Source of the DNA: an uncultured Ruminococcus sp.
GTDB taxonomy: Bacteria > Bacillota > Clostridia > Oscillospirales > Ruminococcaceae
Direction of reading: 5' to 3'
DNA: 5,624 nucleotides
Assembly (NCBI GenBank): GCA_947173865.1
Contig: CAMWGS010000141.1
Location: 1-5,624 of the forward strand
Part shown: positions 1 through 5,624 of the stretch, piece after piece
How positions within the stretch are numbered: the first letter of the stretch is position 1
How the letters are laid out: each line of letters starts with the position of its first letter
Notes under the pieces: model-generated
The model's input: only the letters and a program-made list of their open reading frames with translations
Databases searched by the model: none
What the model was told of the DNA's origin: nothing
Made by a program: the position numbers and the translations under genes

Positions 1-6
1 CCAGAA

Positions 7-666
7 ATGAAAGTTGGCGATTTGATATATGAGTATTATGGCGAAGATTACTGGGTTTGTAATTCGGATGGCATAGTGGAGTTCTGGGGAACCAATAAAA
101 AAGACAACAGTGGTCTTGCTTTACATTTTTCTTTTGTAGGAAAAGGTATTGTTGACGTACCATACATAAAATATCACAAAGAAAATGAAACAGCGCATGA
201 TATTAGCCATGAAGCTTTTGAGACATATATACTTAGTTTATATGCACAGCTTGATGATAGTTATATAACGACCCAGCCAATAACGGAACAGACTACAACT
301 ACCAAAGCAATCACTATTGTGGCTACAACAACTGTTACTAAAAAGCAGGATAAAGTAGAAAAATCAAAAAACTACTTGCCTTATTTCGTATTGCTGAATG
401 AAATAGATGCTGAATATAAGAGAGAATTTGGCGATACATATATTCCTTATTATCGGTATTACCTTTATGACATCAATCATGATGGGATTTATGAATTGCT
501 GATTCATTTTGGAGAAAGTGAAGCGGAAGCAGTCATTCAGATTTATTCTGTTGATGAAGACGGAGAGTTTACGGACCTTGGCGAAATAGGTGGAGGACAT
601 ACATGGCTTACCGAAAAGACGGAAAACTTTACAGTAATTTTGGACATCAAGGCTATCAGACGGTAA
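7..666 (+). CDS. 5' fragment of the broken surface-protein gene
   Basis: This 219-residue frame is the upstream half of the split gene. Residues 1-80 are a mixed region rich in Tyr and acidic residues that I do not recognise. Residues 88-111 are a Thr-rich linker (TTQPITEQTTTTK and ATTTVTKK), typical of exported proteins of gut Clostridia. Residues 120-199 form a compact domain with Tyr-rich IPYYRYYLYDINHDGIYELL. Its D155-x-N-x-D159-G160 resembles calcium-binding or FG-GAP-like loops. Residues 200-219, after GGGHT, are out-of-frame sequence produced by the frameshift and end at TAA/TAG-type stop 664-666. The frame is open up to the window edge (Pro-Glu before the Met), there is no room to see a ribosome site, and there is no signal peptide. 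ATG at 7 is therefore probably an internal Met. Confidence 0.55.
   Translation: MKVGDLIYEYYGEDYWVCNSDGIVEFWGTNKKDNSGLALHFSFVGKGIVDVPYIKYHKENETAHDISHEAFETYILSLYAQLDDSYITTQPITEQTTTTKAITIVATTTVTKKQDKVEKSKNYLPYFVLLNEIDAEYKREFGDTYIPYYRYYLYDINHDGIYELLIHFGESEAEAVIQIYSVDEDGEFTDLGEIGGGHTWLTEKTENFTVILDIKAIRR
592..605 (+). promoter_or_regulatory. Shine-Dalgarno-like site inside the upstream frame, before ATG 603
   Basis: GGAGGA (592-597) is followed by a five-base spacer and ATG (603-605), which is close to ideal for a Bacillota ribosome site. The same bases encode the Gly-Gly of the upstream GGGHT, so the match may be accidental. If it works, the downstream frame could be translated separately despite the frameshift. 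Confidence 0.35.
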
Positions 667-1322
667 AGGAAATTCAGATGGTCGGCTGGCATGGTGTATG
701 GTCTGTTGTAGAGGAAGATGTATGGGAAGAAAGCGGTTTATCAGATTATAAGAGTTACGGAACAGTAATAATGGGTTATGATATTTCAAATATAAGCGTA
801 ATTGAAGCGCTTTGTCCAAAGGAACTTCTTGAAGATAAACCTTATGTAAATGCTAATATAGAAGTTTCTCGCTTAACACATGGAGATGGTTATGAATACA
901 ATCTTTATTTGGATGGAGATTTTTCATATGTTGAAGTATCATATTTTACTAATGAGGCAGGTGGTGGTAACAATAGCTATACTTCAGGAAGCAGTTCACC
1001 TATCTTCTTAACATCTGGTTCTTCTTTTACTTCTGTAACAGCGTATGTAACACCCTATAGTGCTAATGGTGTTGCAGGTGAGACAGTTTCCTGCACAGGA
1101 GGATATGCAAGTGGAACAATCCAATCAGGCGGTATGTCCTATCCTGTAGATGATATGAAAGGGCAGATAAATTGTCATGGCGGAACAGTTGCAGGATTTA
1201 CAACAGACTATGTTGTAAACGGCGGAGCAGTCGGTAAAGTAAGAAATAGTTTAGGCGATACATGGCACGTAACAGCGAAAAATGCTTGTGATAATTACGG
1301 CGTTACATGGTACGAATTGTGA
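603..1322 (+). CDS. 3' fragment of the broken surface-protein gene
   Basis: This 239-residue frame continues the upstream fragment after a -1 shift. Residues 1-70 (MAYRKDGKLY, GYDISNIS) complete the domain begun upstream. Residues 85-165 are Gly/Ser/Thr-rich and beta-strand-like (TSGSSSPIFLTSGSS, AYVTPYSANGVAGETVSC) and suggest an Ig- or fibronectin-like module. Residues 170-239 resemble an SH3-type module (GKVRNSLGDTWHV, YGVTWYEL) that stops short at TGA. By chance or by use, GGAGGA at 592-597 lies five bases before ATG 603. It could act as a Shine-Dalgarno site, so the fragment might be made by reinitiation after the overlapping upstream frame ends at 666. I recognise no enzyme motif. The first 27 residues fit the upstream fragment too well for this to be a natural separate gene. 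Confidence 0.55.
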   Translation: MAYRKDGKLYSNFGHQGYQTVKEIQMVGWHGVWSVVEEDVWEESGLSDYKSYGTVIMGYDISNISVIEALCPKELLEDKPYVNANIEVSRLTHGDGYEYNLYLDGDFSYVEVSYFTNEAGGGNNSYTSGSSSPIFLTSGSSFTSVTAYVTPYSANGVAGETVSCTGGYASGTIQSGGMSYPVDDMKGQINCHGGTVAGFTTDYVVNGGAVGKVRNSLGDTWHVTAKNACDNYGVTWYEL

Positions 1323-1382
1323 GATTCCGATGACGGTGACTATTACGACTGGGTAGATTCCAGTTATATTGATTTTTATTAA
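1320..1382 (+). other. Premature TGA and 19-codon in-frame remnant of the C-terminus
   Basis: After TGA at 1320-1322 the same frame reads DSDDGDYYDWVDSSYIDFY and then TAA. Its Trp, Tyr and acidic residues match the preceding WYEL segment, and together they look like the last strands of an SH3-like domain. The remnant ends five bases before the terminator stem. A TGG-to-TGA change (Trp to stop) would explain it. The ATPase gene in this window uses a normal TAA stop, and nothing else points to a changed genetic code. Confidence 0.6.
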
Positions 1383-1386
1383 AAAT

Positions 1387-1427
1387 AAAGAGCAGTAAAT
1401 CCGATAAGGGGTTTACTGCTCTTTTTT
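1387..1427. terminator. Strong bidirectional intrinsic terminator between convergent genes
   Basis: AAAGAGCAGTAAA (1387-1399) pairs perfectly with TTTACTGCTCTTT (1412-1424). A T-G wobble and two C-G pairs extend the stem to about 16 bp, with a six-base loop (1403-1408). On the + strand a T run follows (1422-1427). On the - strand the stem is followed by TTTATTTTT. It therefore serves the surface-protein gene (remnant stop at 1382) and the ATPase gene (stop at 1441), which converge here. Confidence 0.9.
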
Positions 1428-1440
1428 GTTTATAAGCTTG

Positions 1441-4395
1441 TTATTTAAACGGCACAAAATTTCTATAGGTACGCCCGTGAAGCACTTTATTTTCTCGTAT
1501 CTGTTTCTGATAGTTATAAACATCGCCTTTGATAAAGCATTCACCTACATTCATGCCTACAAGTTCTTTTTGTGATATTCCGAGACTTTTGGAAACTGCT
1601 AAAGCAGAAGTATCATCGGGATTGAAAAATGCAGACATACCAGCAAGTTTAATAACTGCATTTGCATCAGTATTCTTTTTAGAAAGAAATTGCGTAGCAT
1701 AATTGAGAAATGTACGGAATTTTCGTCCTTCTCTGAGTATTTGTGTTATCGGACCTTGCGGTTTCAGGTTTTGACTATGAATTTCGTCAACGAAAATGCC
1801 GAGGTGTTTCGCAGGATTGAATCGCTGATGATAAAATAGGGACATCATAAGAATGTCGATAAGGGCATATCCACCTGTTTTTGAGGAGGCGTTCATGGAT
1901 ATGATAATAATATCCTTACTGTTATCGAGAAATTCATCCCATCCTCTGTTTACACATTTATAATCTTTGAAACATGAAAAATGCTCCTTTATCTGAAGAT
2001 AAAGAGTATATTGTTCTTCAGGGTAATCCACATTAACAATATGGTTGTAGGCATTCATAATAGATAAATTATTAGTAGCAATCAGATTTGCTATTAATTG
2101 CGCCATAAATACTTCTTGTACTTTACCAAAGCTTCCGAAATGAGACATGATAATGGAAAACAAGATATTTTTCTTTTCAGTAATATCATCTGAAAAATGA
2201 AGCGTCAGAGGTTCTACAGGTATGTCTTCTGTTTCGATATTGTGGAATGTAATATGCTCGTTTACATAGTTTTCTACTTCATTTAATATTTTATCATCAC
2301 CATCTACTGAGAGTTTTTCAATAATTTCATCTTTCGTAAATGAACCGCTGACATCAAATACTACAGTACGGATGCCTTGCTTTTGGAGACTGCACATACG
2401 CTCGGTAAGATGATGCGTCTTTCCATAGTCAGGAAGACCAGTTGTAAAGAAATGCAGATTATCTTGTCTGTTGGCAGCAAATTCCTGACTGGCAATAAAA
2501 CCGTTCTGATTCGTAATAATTGGAATAACAGGCGTTGTCGGGAGAATTTTCGCAAACCATTCAGAAGTTTTAATTCCGCTTAGCATATCGGCATTGTCGT
2601 TGTCGAGAATACCGTCTTTTTCCATTGCGATAAAACTATACCTCCTGCTCATTCCGTGACTGTAAACGGTAAGTTTATAACGCAGAGATTCTTTCTCGCC
2701 TTTTGAAGATGTGTAAAGAAGGTTATCCTCGTTCAGACTTTGAAGAACATGAAGAACGCTGTTTGTTGTAGTCATAAGGGGAAGAATTTTTTGTATTAAT
2801 GTTTCCTCTTCCATTGCAAGCATATTGTCTTTTAAGATTATTTCATTGTTACCAGGAGTAAAATTCATATTCTTGCTGTATGAAATAATCTCCACATTAT
2901 GATTACGGATAACTTCATTGAGAGCCTGAGTGAAATCGTTTACGATTGCTTCAGAATTTCCGCCAGTTTTTTCAAAGCTGATATTTAAAGTATGGTATAA
3001 ATAGTTTTTAAACTCCTTAGTAGAAAAAGGAATATCATAGTATGTTTTAAACATTTCAAAAACAACTAACAGTATACACCAGCTTTTAAGGCATTGTATA
3101 TTTTGAAAATTTTGCTGATTGGTTTCATTAAACAAAAATGAAATCGAGAATATTAAATCGGATTTAATATCAGAATACTGATTACAGCAGAAATCTATAA
3201 AATGACGGGAAATGTCATTCAAAGAATTGAATAAATTATTTTCTTCTTCAGGAGTTAAACCTCCTGGAAACAACCTGCTAAGTGTCATGCAGATTTTCTT
3301 TTCGGACGACAGAATATACTGAGCAGCAGTTGAAATAATTGCTGTGTTATGTGGTTGTGCCTGACTGTCAAGGCTTAAAATTAGTTTCAACATATCTTTC
3401 CGCCTGGATTGATTGTCAATGTTCGTACATTCGCTTATGACAATAGTTTCATCTCTTGAAGTAGAAAAGACTTTTTGAATCATGGGCTTGCTGTCATCAA
3501 AACTTAACGATGGTTTGTTTCTGTCATAAAGTTTTAAATACATGGAGGCATATTTTGTATCATTGTAATCAGTCGAAGAAATTACCAGAAACTGTTCCAT
3601 GTCATATCCGATTTCATTTAGCAAGGAGGAAAGAATACCACATATATTGAAAGTGAACAGCAAACATTTTTCAGGCGCATCCAAAAAAGCTGAAACAGCA
3701 CTTTTGATTTCTGTAATATTTTTTTGATGATTAGGAAGTCGTCTGTTGATAATATTGGGAGAAAAAAGTCTTAAAATTTCAGGGGGAATACATTCGCTGT
3801 TGCAAATAAAATGAGCTTTTTCAATATTGTTTTGATTAATAAATGGTGCAAACCCTGGATATTCATTTATGATTGAAGTCGAACCTGGTTTAATATCATG
3901 AATTCTTGAAGCAAGGTAATCATTGGCAAGCTGTTTACTTTTACACTCGCATTCAAATCCATGAAAATATTTGAGTATTTTTTTATTCGTCAGTTCATCT
4001 TCGGTAAATATTGCGTTACGTTTAAATCTTTTACTATCATAATACGTTACAAATATGTAGTCCGTATAATTTCCATTTTTGAAAATCTTATAGTTCTGAG
4101 CTTTTGCAATAGAAATAACACCTATGCGAATAGTTTTTGGACGGGTGCCATTTGATTCAATACAAAATGCAACACCTTCATTGTTTTCTGTAAAGAATCT
4201 ACTTTCAGAATGGTTTTGTTTCATACGTTGAATGTTCATACGAAGCATAGTGTTTTCTTTTGTAATTGTTTCTAAGGCTTTTCGGTCATTTGTTTGTGAA
4301 GCTACAATAGAATCCGTTGTTTCTTTCAGAGAGCTTATTGCACTGGCAATTATTTGTGTGCTGTCTTGTTGTGGTGTTTGAGTTGGAACAGGCAT
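1441..4395 (-). CDS. Large ATP-binding protein: degenerate DUF927-like region fused to a HerA/VirD4-type ATPase
   Basis: The protein has 984 residues and an intact frame. Residues about 15-60 look like a coiled coil. Residues about 65-500 resemble the layout of DUF927/AAA helicase-like proteins: an N-terminal beta module, an EYPGF segment (178-182), a helical stretch, then a strand and loop (LVISSTDYNDTK, 270-281) where a P-loop would sit but no GKT is present, and TIVISE (317-322) in a Walker B-like place with Ser for Asp. This assignment is tentative. The C-terminal part is clearer: Walker A GLPDYGKT (653-660, K659), VVFDVSG (678-684), Walker B GIFVDEIH (866-873, D870 and E871), and ILREGRKF...ATQ (886-902). 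These features are characteristic of the HerA/FtsK/VirD4 superfamily of ring ATPases that move DNA or act in transfer and defence. There is no membrane segment, so it is probably cytoplasmic. The gene lies downstream of an integrase on the same strand and has its own promoter. The start ATG at 4395 is the only good in-frame choice (stop at 4417-4419 just upstream) but lacks a visible Shine-Dalgarno. It could be a mobile-element DNA motor or a defence ATPase; the exact role is unknown. Confidence 0.85.
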   Translation of the reverse strand: MPVPTQTPQQDSTQIIASAISSLKETTDSIVASQTNDRKALETITKENTMLRMNIQRMKQNHSESRFFTENNEGVAFCIESNGTRPKTIRIGVISIAKAQNYKIFKNGNYTDYIFVTYYDSKRFKRNAIFTEDELTNKKILKYFHGFECECKSKQLANDYLASRIHDIKPGSTSIINEYPGFAPFINQNNIEKAHFICNSECIPPEILRLFSPNIINRRLPNHQKNITEIKSAVSAFLDAPEKCLLFTFNICGILSSLLNEIGYDMEQFLVISSTDYNDTKYASMYLKLYDRNKPSLSFDDSKPMIQKVFSTSRDETIVISECTNIDNQSRRKDMLKLILSLDSQAQPHNTAIISTAAQYILSSEKKICMTLSRLFPGGLTPEEENNLFNSLNDISRHFIDFCCNQYSDIKSDLIFSISFLFNETNQQNFQNIQCLKSWCILLVVFEMFKTYYDIPFSTKEFKNYLYHTLNISFEKTGGNSEAIVNDFTQALNEVIRNHNVEIISYSKNMNFTPGNNEIILKDNMLAMEEETLIQKILPLMTTTNSVLHVLQSLNEDNLLYTSSKGEKESLRYKLTVYSHGMSRRYSFIAMEKDGILDNDNADMLSGIKTSEWFAKILPTTPVIPIITNQNGFIASQEFAANRQDNLHFFTTGLPDYGKTHHLTERMCSLQKQGIRTVVFDVSGSFTKDEIIEKLSVDGDDKILNEVENYVNEHITFHNIETEDIPVEPLTLHFSDDITEKKNILFSIIMSHFGSFGKVQEVFMAQLIANLIATNNLSIMNAYNHIVNVDYPEEQYTLYLQIKEHFSCFKDYKCVNRGWDEFLDNSKDIIIISMNASSKTGGYALIDILMMSLFYHQRFNPAKHLGIFVDEIHSQNLKPQGPITQILREGRKFRTFLNYATQFLSKKNTDANAVIKLAGMSAFFNPDDTSALAVSKSLGISQKELVGMNVGECFIKGDVYNYQKQIRENKVLHGRTYRNFVPFK

Positions 4396-4437
4396 AACTT
4401 GTGTTTGGGAGAAGAGTTACAAATTGTTATTACATTA

Positions 4438-4466
4438 ATTATACACTATTGAGATTGAAAAGTAAA
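4438..4466 (-). promoter_or_regulatory. Sigma-A type promoter for the ATPase gene
   Basis: On the - strand a perfect TATAAT (-10, 4443 down to 4438) lies 17 bases from TTTACT (-35, 4466 down to 4461; four of six matches to TTGACA). Transcription would start near 4431, giving a leader of about 36 bases before ATG 4395. The leader shows no Shine-Dalgarno (CTTCTCCCAAACACAAGTT before ATG), so initiation may rely on an unstructured AU-rich leader. Confidence 0.65.
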
Positions 4467-4491
4467 TAGCTTTGACGTAAATTACAAAAAA

Positions 4492-4580
4492 TGTCTCCCT
4501 TTTAAAAATACGTATCGGCTAAAAAATAAAAAAGCATTATATTTTAAAAATTTAAATTTGGGTTTTGAAAAAAGGAGACA
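4492..4580. repeat. Imperfect inverted repeat around an AT-rich core
   Basis: TGTCTCCCTTTT (4492-4503) faces AAAAGGGAGACA-like AAAAAGGAGACA (4569-4580). The arms match at 11 of 12 positions and are separated by 65 AT-rich bases. The wide spacing argues against a terminator and fits a pair of protein-binding sites, possibly for the recombinase or a regulator. It could also be chance, since half of each arm is an A/T run. Confidence 0.5.
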
Positions 4581-4582
4581 AT

Positions 4583-4614
4583 ATTTCCGTGCAGATACCA
4601 TTCTGCACGGAAAC
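4583..4614. terminator. Perfect hairpin just past the integrase stop; weak terminator or recombination site
   Basis: TTTCCGTGCAGA (4584-4595) pairs perfectly with TCTGCACGGAAA (4602-4613), with a six-base loop TACCAT. The hairpin begins 10 bases beyond the integrase stop on the - strand. The sequence after it in that direction is TATTGTCTCCTTTTTT, so the T run is delayed by about ten bases and termination may be inefficient. The symmetric GC core beside an integrase gene could instead be a recombinase-binding site. Confidence 0.5.
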
Positions 4615-4623
4615 TATAATTGG

Positions 4624-5412
4624 TTAAATATTTACGATTAAAACAAATTCCCCAGCAGAAAGAACTAAATCAGTACAGGGAGTAGGAACAGGAGAACTAT
4701 ACCCAACAAGCTTTTCTTTGACTGCATCCTGAATACAAACCAAGCCAAATTGAATATTGTCAACTTCAAAACTTAGGTCATCAAAATCTATTACATTCAG
4801 TATAAATCCATTTGCATTGGGAGTAACAACAACGGGGTAGGATTGTTGTTGCTGAGGCATTGTTGGTAGGTCAAATAATCCTTCCATTTTCATCATCTCT
4901 TCACGCTTATGACTGTCCAGAACATGACCGTATACGTCAAGCGTAAACGCAACGGAATAGTGACCCATGATAGTGGAAACCGTTTTTGCATCCATATCAT
5001 TTTCCAATGCTCTTGTACAGAATGTGTGCCGAAGTGCATGGAATGTAAAATGTCCGATATTTGCAGCTTGTAAAATCTTATTGTAATAATCTTTAAAAGT
5101 GCGTGGTTCTATGTAACCGCCAAGGGGATTAGAAACGACCATTCCCATATCCTGATAAGCTGCACCTGCCTGTAATTTATCAGATATTTGTGCATTTTTC
5201 CAGTCCTGCAATTCCTTTATCATAAAGGGCAGAAGTGGAATGGAACGGATAGAATTTTTTGTTTTTGGAACTTGAAATACAATTTCGGTTTTTGAACCTC
5301 TGCCATCATAATCAATTTTTTCAAGTCTGTTAAGTGTCTGACGAATATTCAGTATGCCAGAACGCATGTCAATATTTTCCCACTTTAGTCCCAGAACTTC
5401 ACCGAGTCGCAT
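4624..5412 (-). CDS. Open catalytic fragment of the tyrosine recombinase, with an unusual C-terminal extension
   Basis: This 262-residue frame starts at an internal Met one residue before the first catalytic Arg (R2). Other active-site positions are K50 or K52, H125/R128 (HALRH), H151 and Y161. The family normally ends soon after the Tyr helix, here about DSHKREEMMKMEGLFDL (165-182). About 80 further residues follow a QQQQ linker (187-190), are beta-strand-like (FILNVIDFDDLSFEV, EFVLIV) and are not recognised. There is no Shine-Dalgarno before ATG 5412 (ACAACAGGT precedes it). Without the core-binding domain the fragment is unlikely to bind att sites properly, so I regard it as the surviving part of the interrupted gene and not a separate protein. 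Confidence 0.6.
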   Translation of the reverse strand: MRLGEVLGLKWENIDMRSGILNIRQTLNRLEKIDYDGRGSKTEIVFQVPKTKNSIRSIPLLPFMIKELQDWKNAQISDKLQAGAAYQDMGMVVSNPLGGYIEPRTFKDYYNKILQAANIGHFTFHALRHTFCTRALENDMDAKTVSTIMGHYSVAFTLDVYGHVLDSHKREEMMKMEGLFDLPTMPQQQQSYPVVVTPNANGFILNVIDFDDLSFEVDNIQFGLVCIQDAVKEKLVGYSSPVPTPCTDLVLSAGEFVLIVNI

Positions 5413-5517
5413 ACCTGTTGTTAAAGTCAGGCGGATAAAAATCCCGTAGCGAAACTGATAGCTTGCTTGAATCAGTTTGGCTTGTTCTTCACGTGTTAAA
5501 ATTTCAATTTCAGGCTT

Positions 5518-5520
5518 TTA
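5518..5520 (-). other. In-frame TAA interrupting the integrase
   Basis: The + strand tta at 5518-5520 reads TAA in the integrase frame, between VVLPKR and KPEIEIL. Both sides are in the same frame and typical of integrases, so this is a point nonsense change and not a frameshift or a gene border. Confidence 0.8.
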
Positions 5521-5624
5521 ACGCTTTGGAAGTACAACAGCATCACTTGGATTAAAAGTAAGATAATGATACAGAACTGCCTGTTTCAATGATTCATGCA
5601 AGAAGCGGTGAATATTGATAACTT

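Larger units (their letters stand above)
1..1382 (+). pseudogene. Broken gene for a probable exported/surface protein (5' end outside window)
   Basis: I read this as one gene split by two lesions. Frame 1 runs from the left edge to about 603. Protein-like sequence then continues in frame 3 from 603, so one base is missing at about 598-605. The joined reading passes from GEIGGGHT directly into MAYRKDGKLYSNFGHQGY, which gives a continuous, sensible fold, whereas the 20 residues left in frame 1 after the join look random. A second lesion is TGA at 1320-1322. After it the same frame continues for 19 codons (DSDDGDYYDWVDSSYIDFY) to TAA at 1380-1382, immediately before a terminator. Parts in order: an N-terminal segment, a Thr-rich linker, a domain with DxNxDG (DINHDG), a beta-rich Ig-like stretch, and a C-terminal SH3-like segment. 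No signal peptide is seen and only six bases precede the first ATG, so the true N-terminus is probably outside the window. The function is unknown; an extracellular location is inferred from composition only. Confidence 0.75.
4396..4623. other. Noncoding spacer between integrase and ATPase genes, with inverted repeats
   Basis: No protein-like frame is visible in these 228 bases. The segment nearest the ATPase holds its promoter. The middle (about 4500-4568) is extremely AT-rich, with the palindromes ATACGTAT (4508-4515) and AAATTTAAATTT. It is bracketed by an imperfect inverted repeat. The end nearest the integrase holds a perfect hairpin. Such structured, AT-rich DNA beside a recombinase gene often includes recombinase or accessory-factor binding sites, but no second att copy is visible in the window. 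Confidence 0.6.
4624..5624 (-). pseudogene. Tyrosine recombinase/integrase, interrupted by a stop and cut by the window edge
   Basis: Reading from the right edge, the frame begins VINIHRFLHESLKQAVLYHYL and continues to NPSDAVVLPKR, which matches the end of the core-binding (SAM-like) domain of phage/Tn916-type integrases. It then meets TAA (5518-5520) and resumes as KPEIEILTREEQAKLIQ, the usual linker into the catalytic domain. The catalytic set is complete: Arg in TTGMRLGE (5407-5409), Lys in VPKTKNS, HALRH, GHYS, and the nucleophile Tyr in DVYGHV. The original product would cut and rejoin DNA through a 3'-phosphotyrosine link to insert or excise a mobile element. The single ochre codon could come from AAA, CAA or GAA by one change. 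No ATG, GTG or TTG lies in frame between the stop and ATG 5412, so a core-binding domain cannot be restored by restarting. The N-terminus is outside the window. Confidence 0.8.

Noticed and set aside
364..819. 151-residue open frame on the - strand across the surface gene
   Set aside because: It is antisense to protein-like sequence on both sides of the frameshift, has no recognisable motif, and has no promoter or ribosome site; it is a shadow frame.
1320..1322. TGA as a recoded Trp or selenocysteine codon
   Set aside because: The gene has a separate frameshift, and no selenocysteine element or genome-wide recoding is evident; a nonsense change is simpler.
2361..2583. Short open frames on both strands (about 64-68 residues) within the ATPase gene
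   Set aside because: They overlap the Walker A coding region of the large intact gene and look like random sequence.
3961..4155. 64-residue + strand frame antisense to the N-terminal part of the ATPase gene
   Set aside because: It is hydrophobic only because it is the complement of AT-rich codons, and it has no Shine-Dalgarno.
4574..4626. AAGGAG followed by GTG 4589 and a 12-codon + strand frame
   Set aside because: The spacing is too long, the frame is mostly the hairpin sequence, and it ends at once; not a credible peptide gene.
4381..4690. Shared PVPT residues and AGTNGGAACAGG bases in the ATPase start and the integrase tail
   Set aside because: The match is only about 12 bases in Pro/Thr-rich coding sequence with no flanking similarity, so chance is likely; not called as a direct repeat or att pair.
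1..5624. CRISPR array, tRNA, rRNA, complete insertion sequence
   Set aside because: I saw no regularly spaced repeats, cloverleaf-like sequence, rRNA sequence or transposase on either strand.

Overview
The window is AT-rich DNA that looks like a low-GC Clostridia (Bacillota), most likely a gut Ruminococcus or Oscillospiraceae relative. This rests on base composition, a sigma-A type promoter, strong intrinsic terminators, and a Thr-rich-linker surface protein with a DxNxDG segment of a style common in those bacteria. The placement is an inference; no rRNA or marker gene is present.

Layout. (1) Positions 1-1382, + strand: a probable exported or surface protein gene, cut by the left edge. It is broken by a one-base frameshift near 598-605 and by an in-frame TGA at 1320-1322. 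It survives as two overlapping reading frames (7-666 and 603-1322), plus 19 plausible in-frame codons beyond the TGA that end at TAA 1380-1382. (2) Positions 1387-1427: a strong hairpin terminator between convergent genes, usable in both directions. (3) Positions 1441-4395, - strand: one intact 984-residue gene. It has an N-terminal coiled coil, a long middle part resembling a degenerate DUF927/AAA-type helicase domain without a readable P-loop, and a C-terminal HerA/VirD4/FtsK-superfamily ATPase with good Walker A, Walker B and REGRK...TQ motifs. (4) Positions 4396-4623: a noncoding spacer with a sigma-A promoter for the ATPase gene, an imperfect inverted repeat around a very AT-rich core, and a perfect 12-bp-stem hairpin just after the integrase stop. 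(5) Positions 4624-5624, - strand: the C-terminal part of a tyrosine recombinase/integrase, interrupted by an in-frame TAA (5518-5520) and cut by the right edge.

How they fit together. The integrase and the ATPase lie on the same strand, with the ATPase immediately downstream, and both end in front of an unrelated surface-protein gene. This suggests the end of an integrated mobile element, with a motor ATPase of the DNA-pumping superfamily next to a recombinase. The ATPase frame is intact over nearly 3 kb while the integrase and surface gene carry lesions. The element may therefore be immobilised with its ATPase still maintained, or the lesions may be assembly errors. No partner nuclease, relaxase, tRNA, CRISPR array or complete insertion sequence is visible, so a defence or transfer role cannot be assigned from this window.
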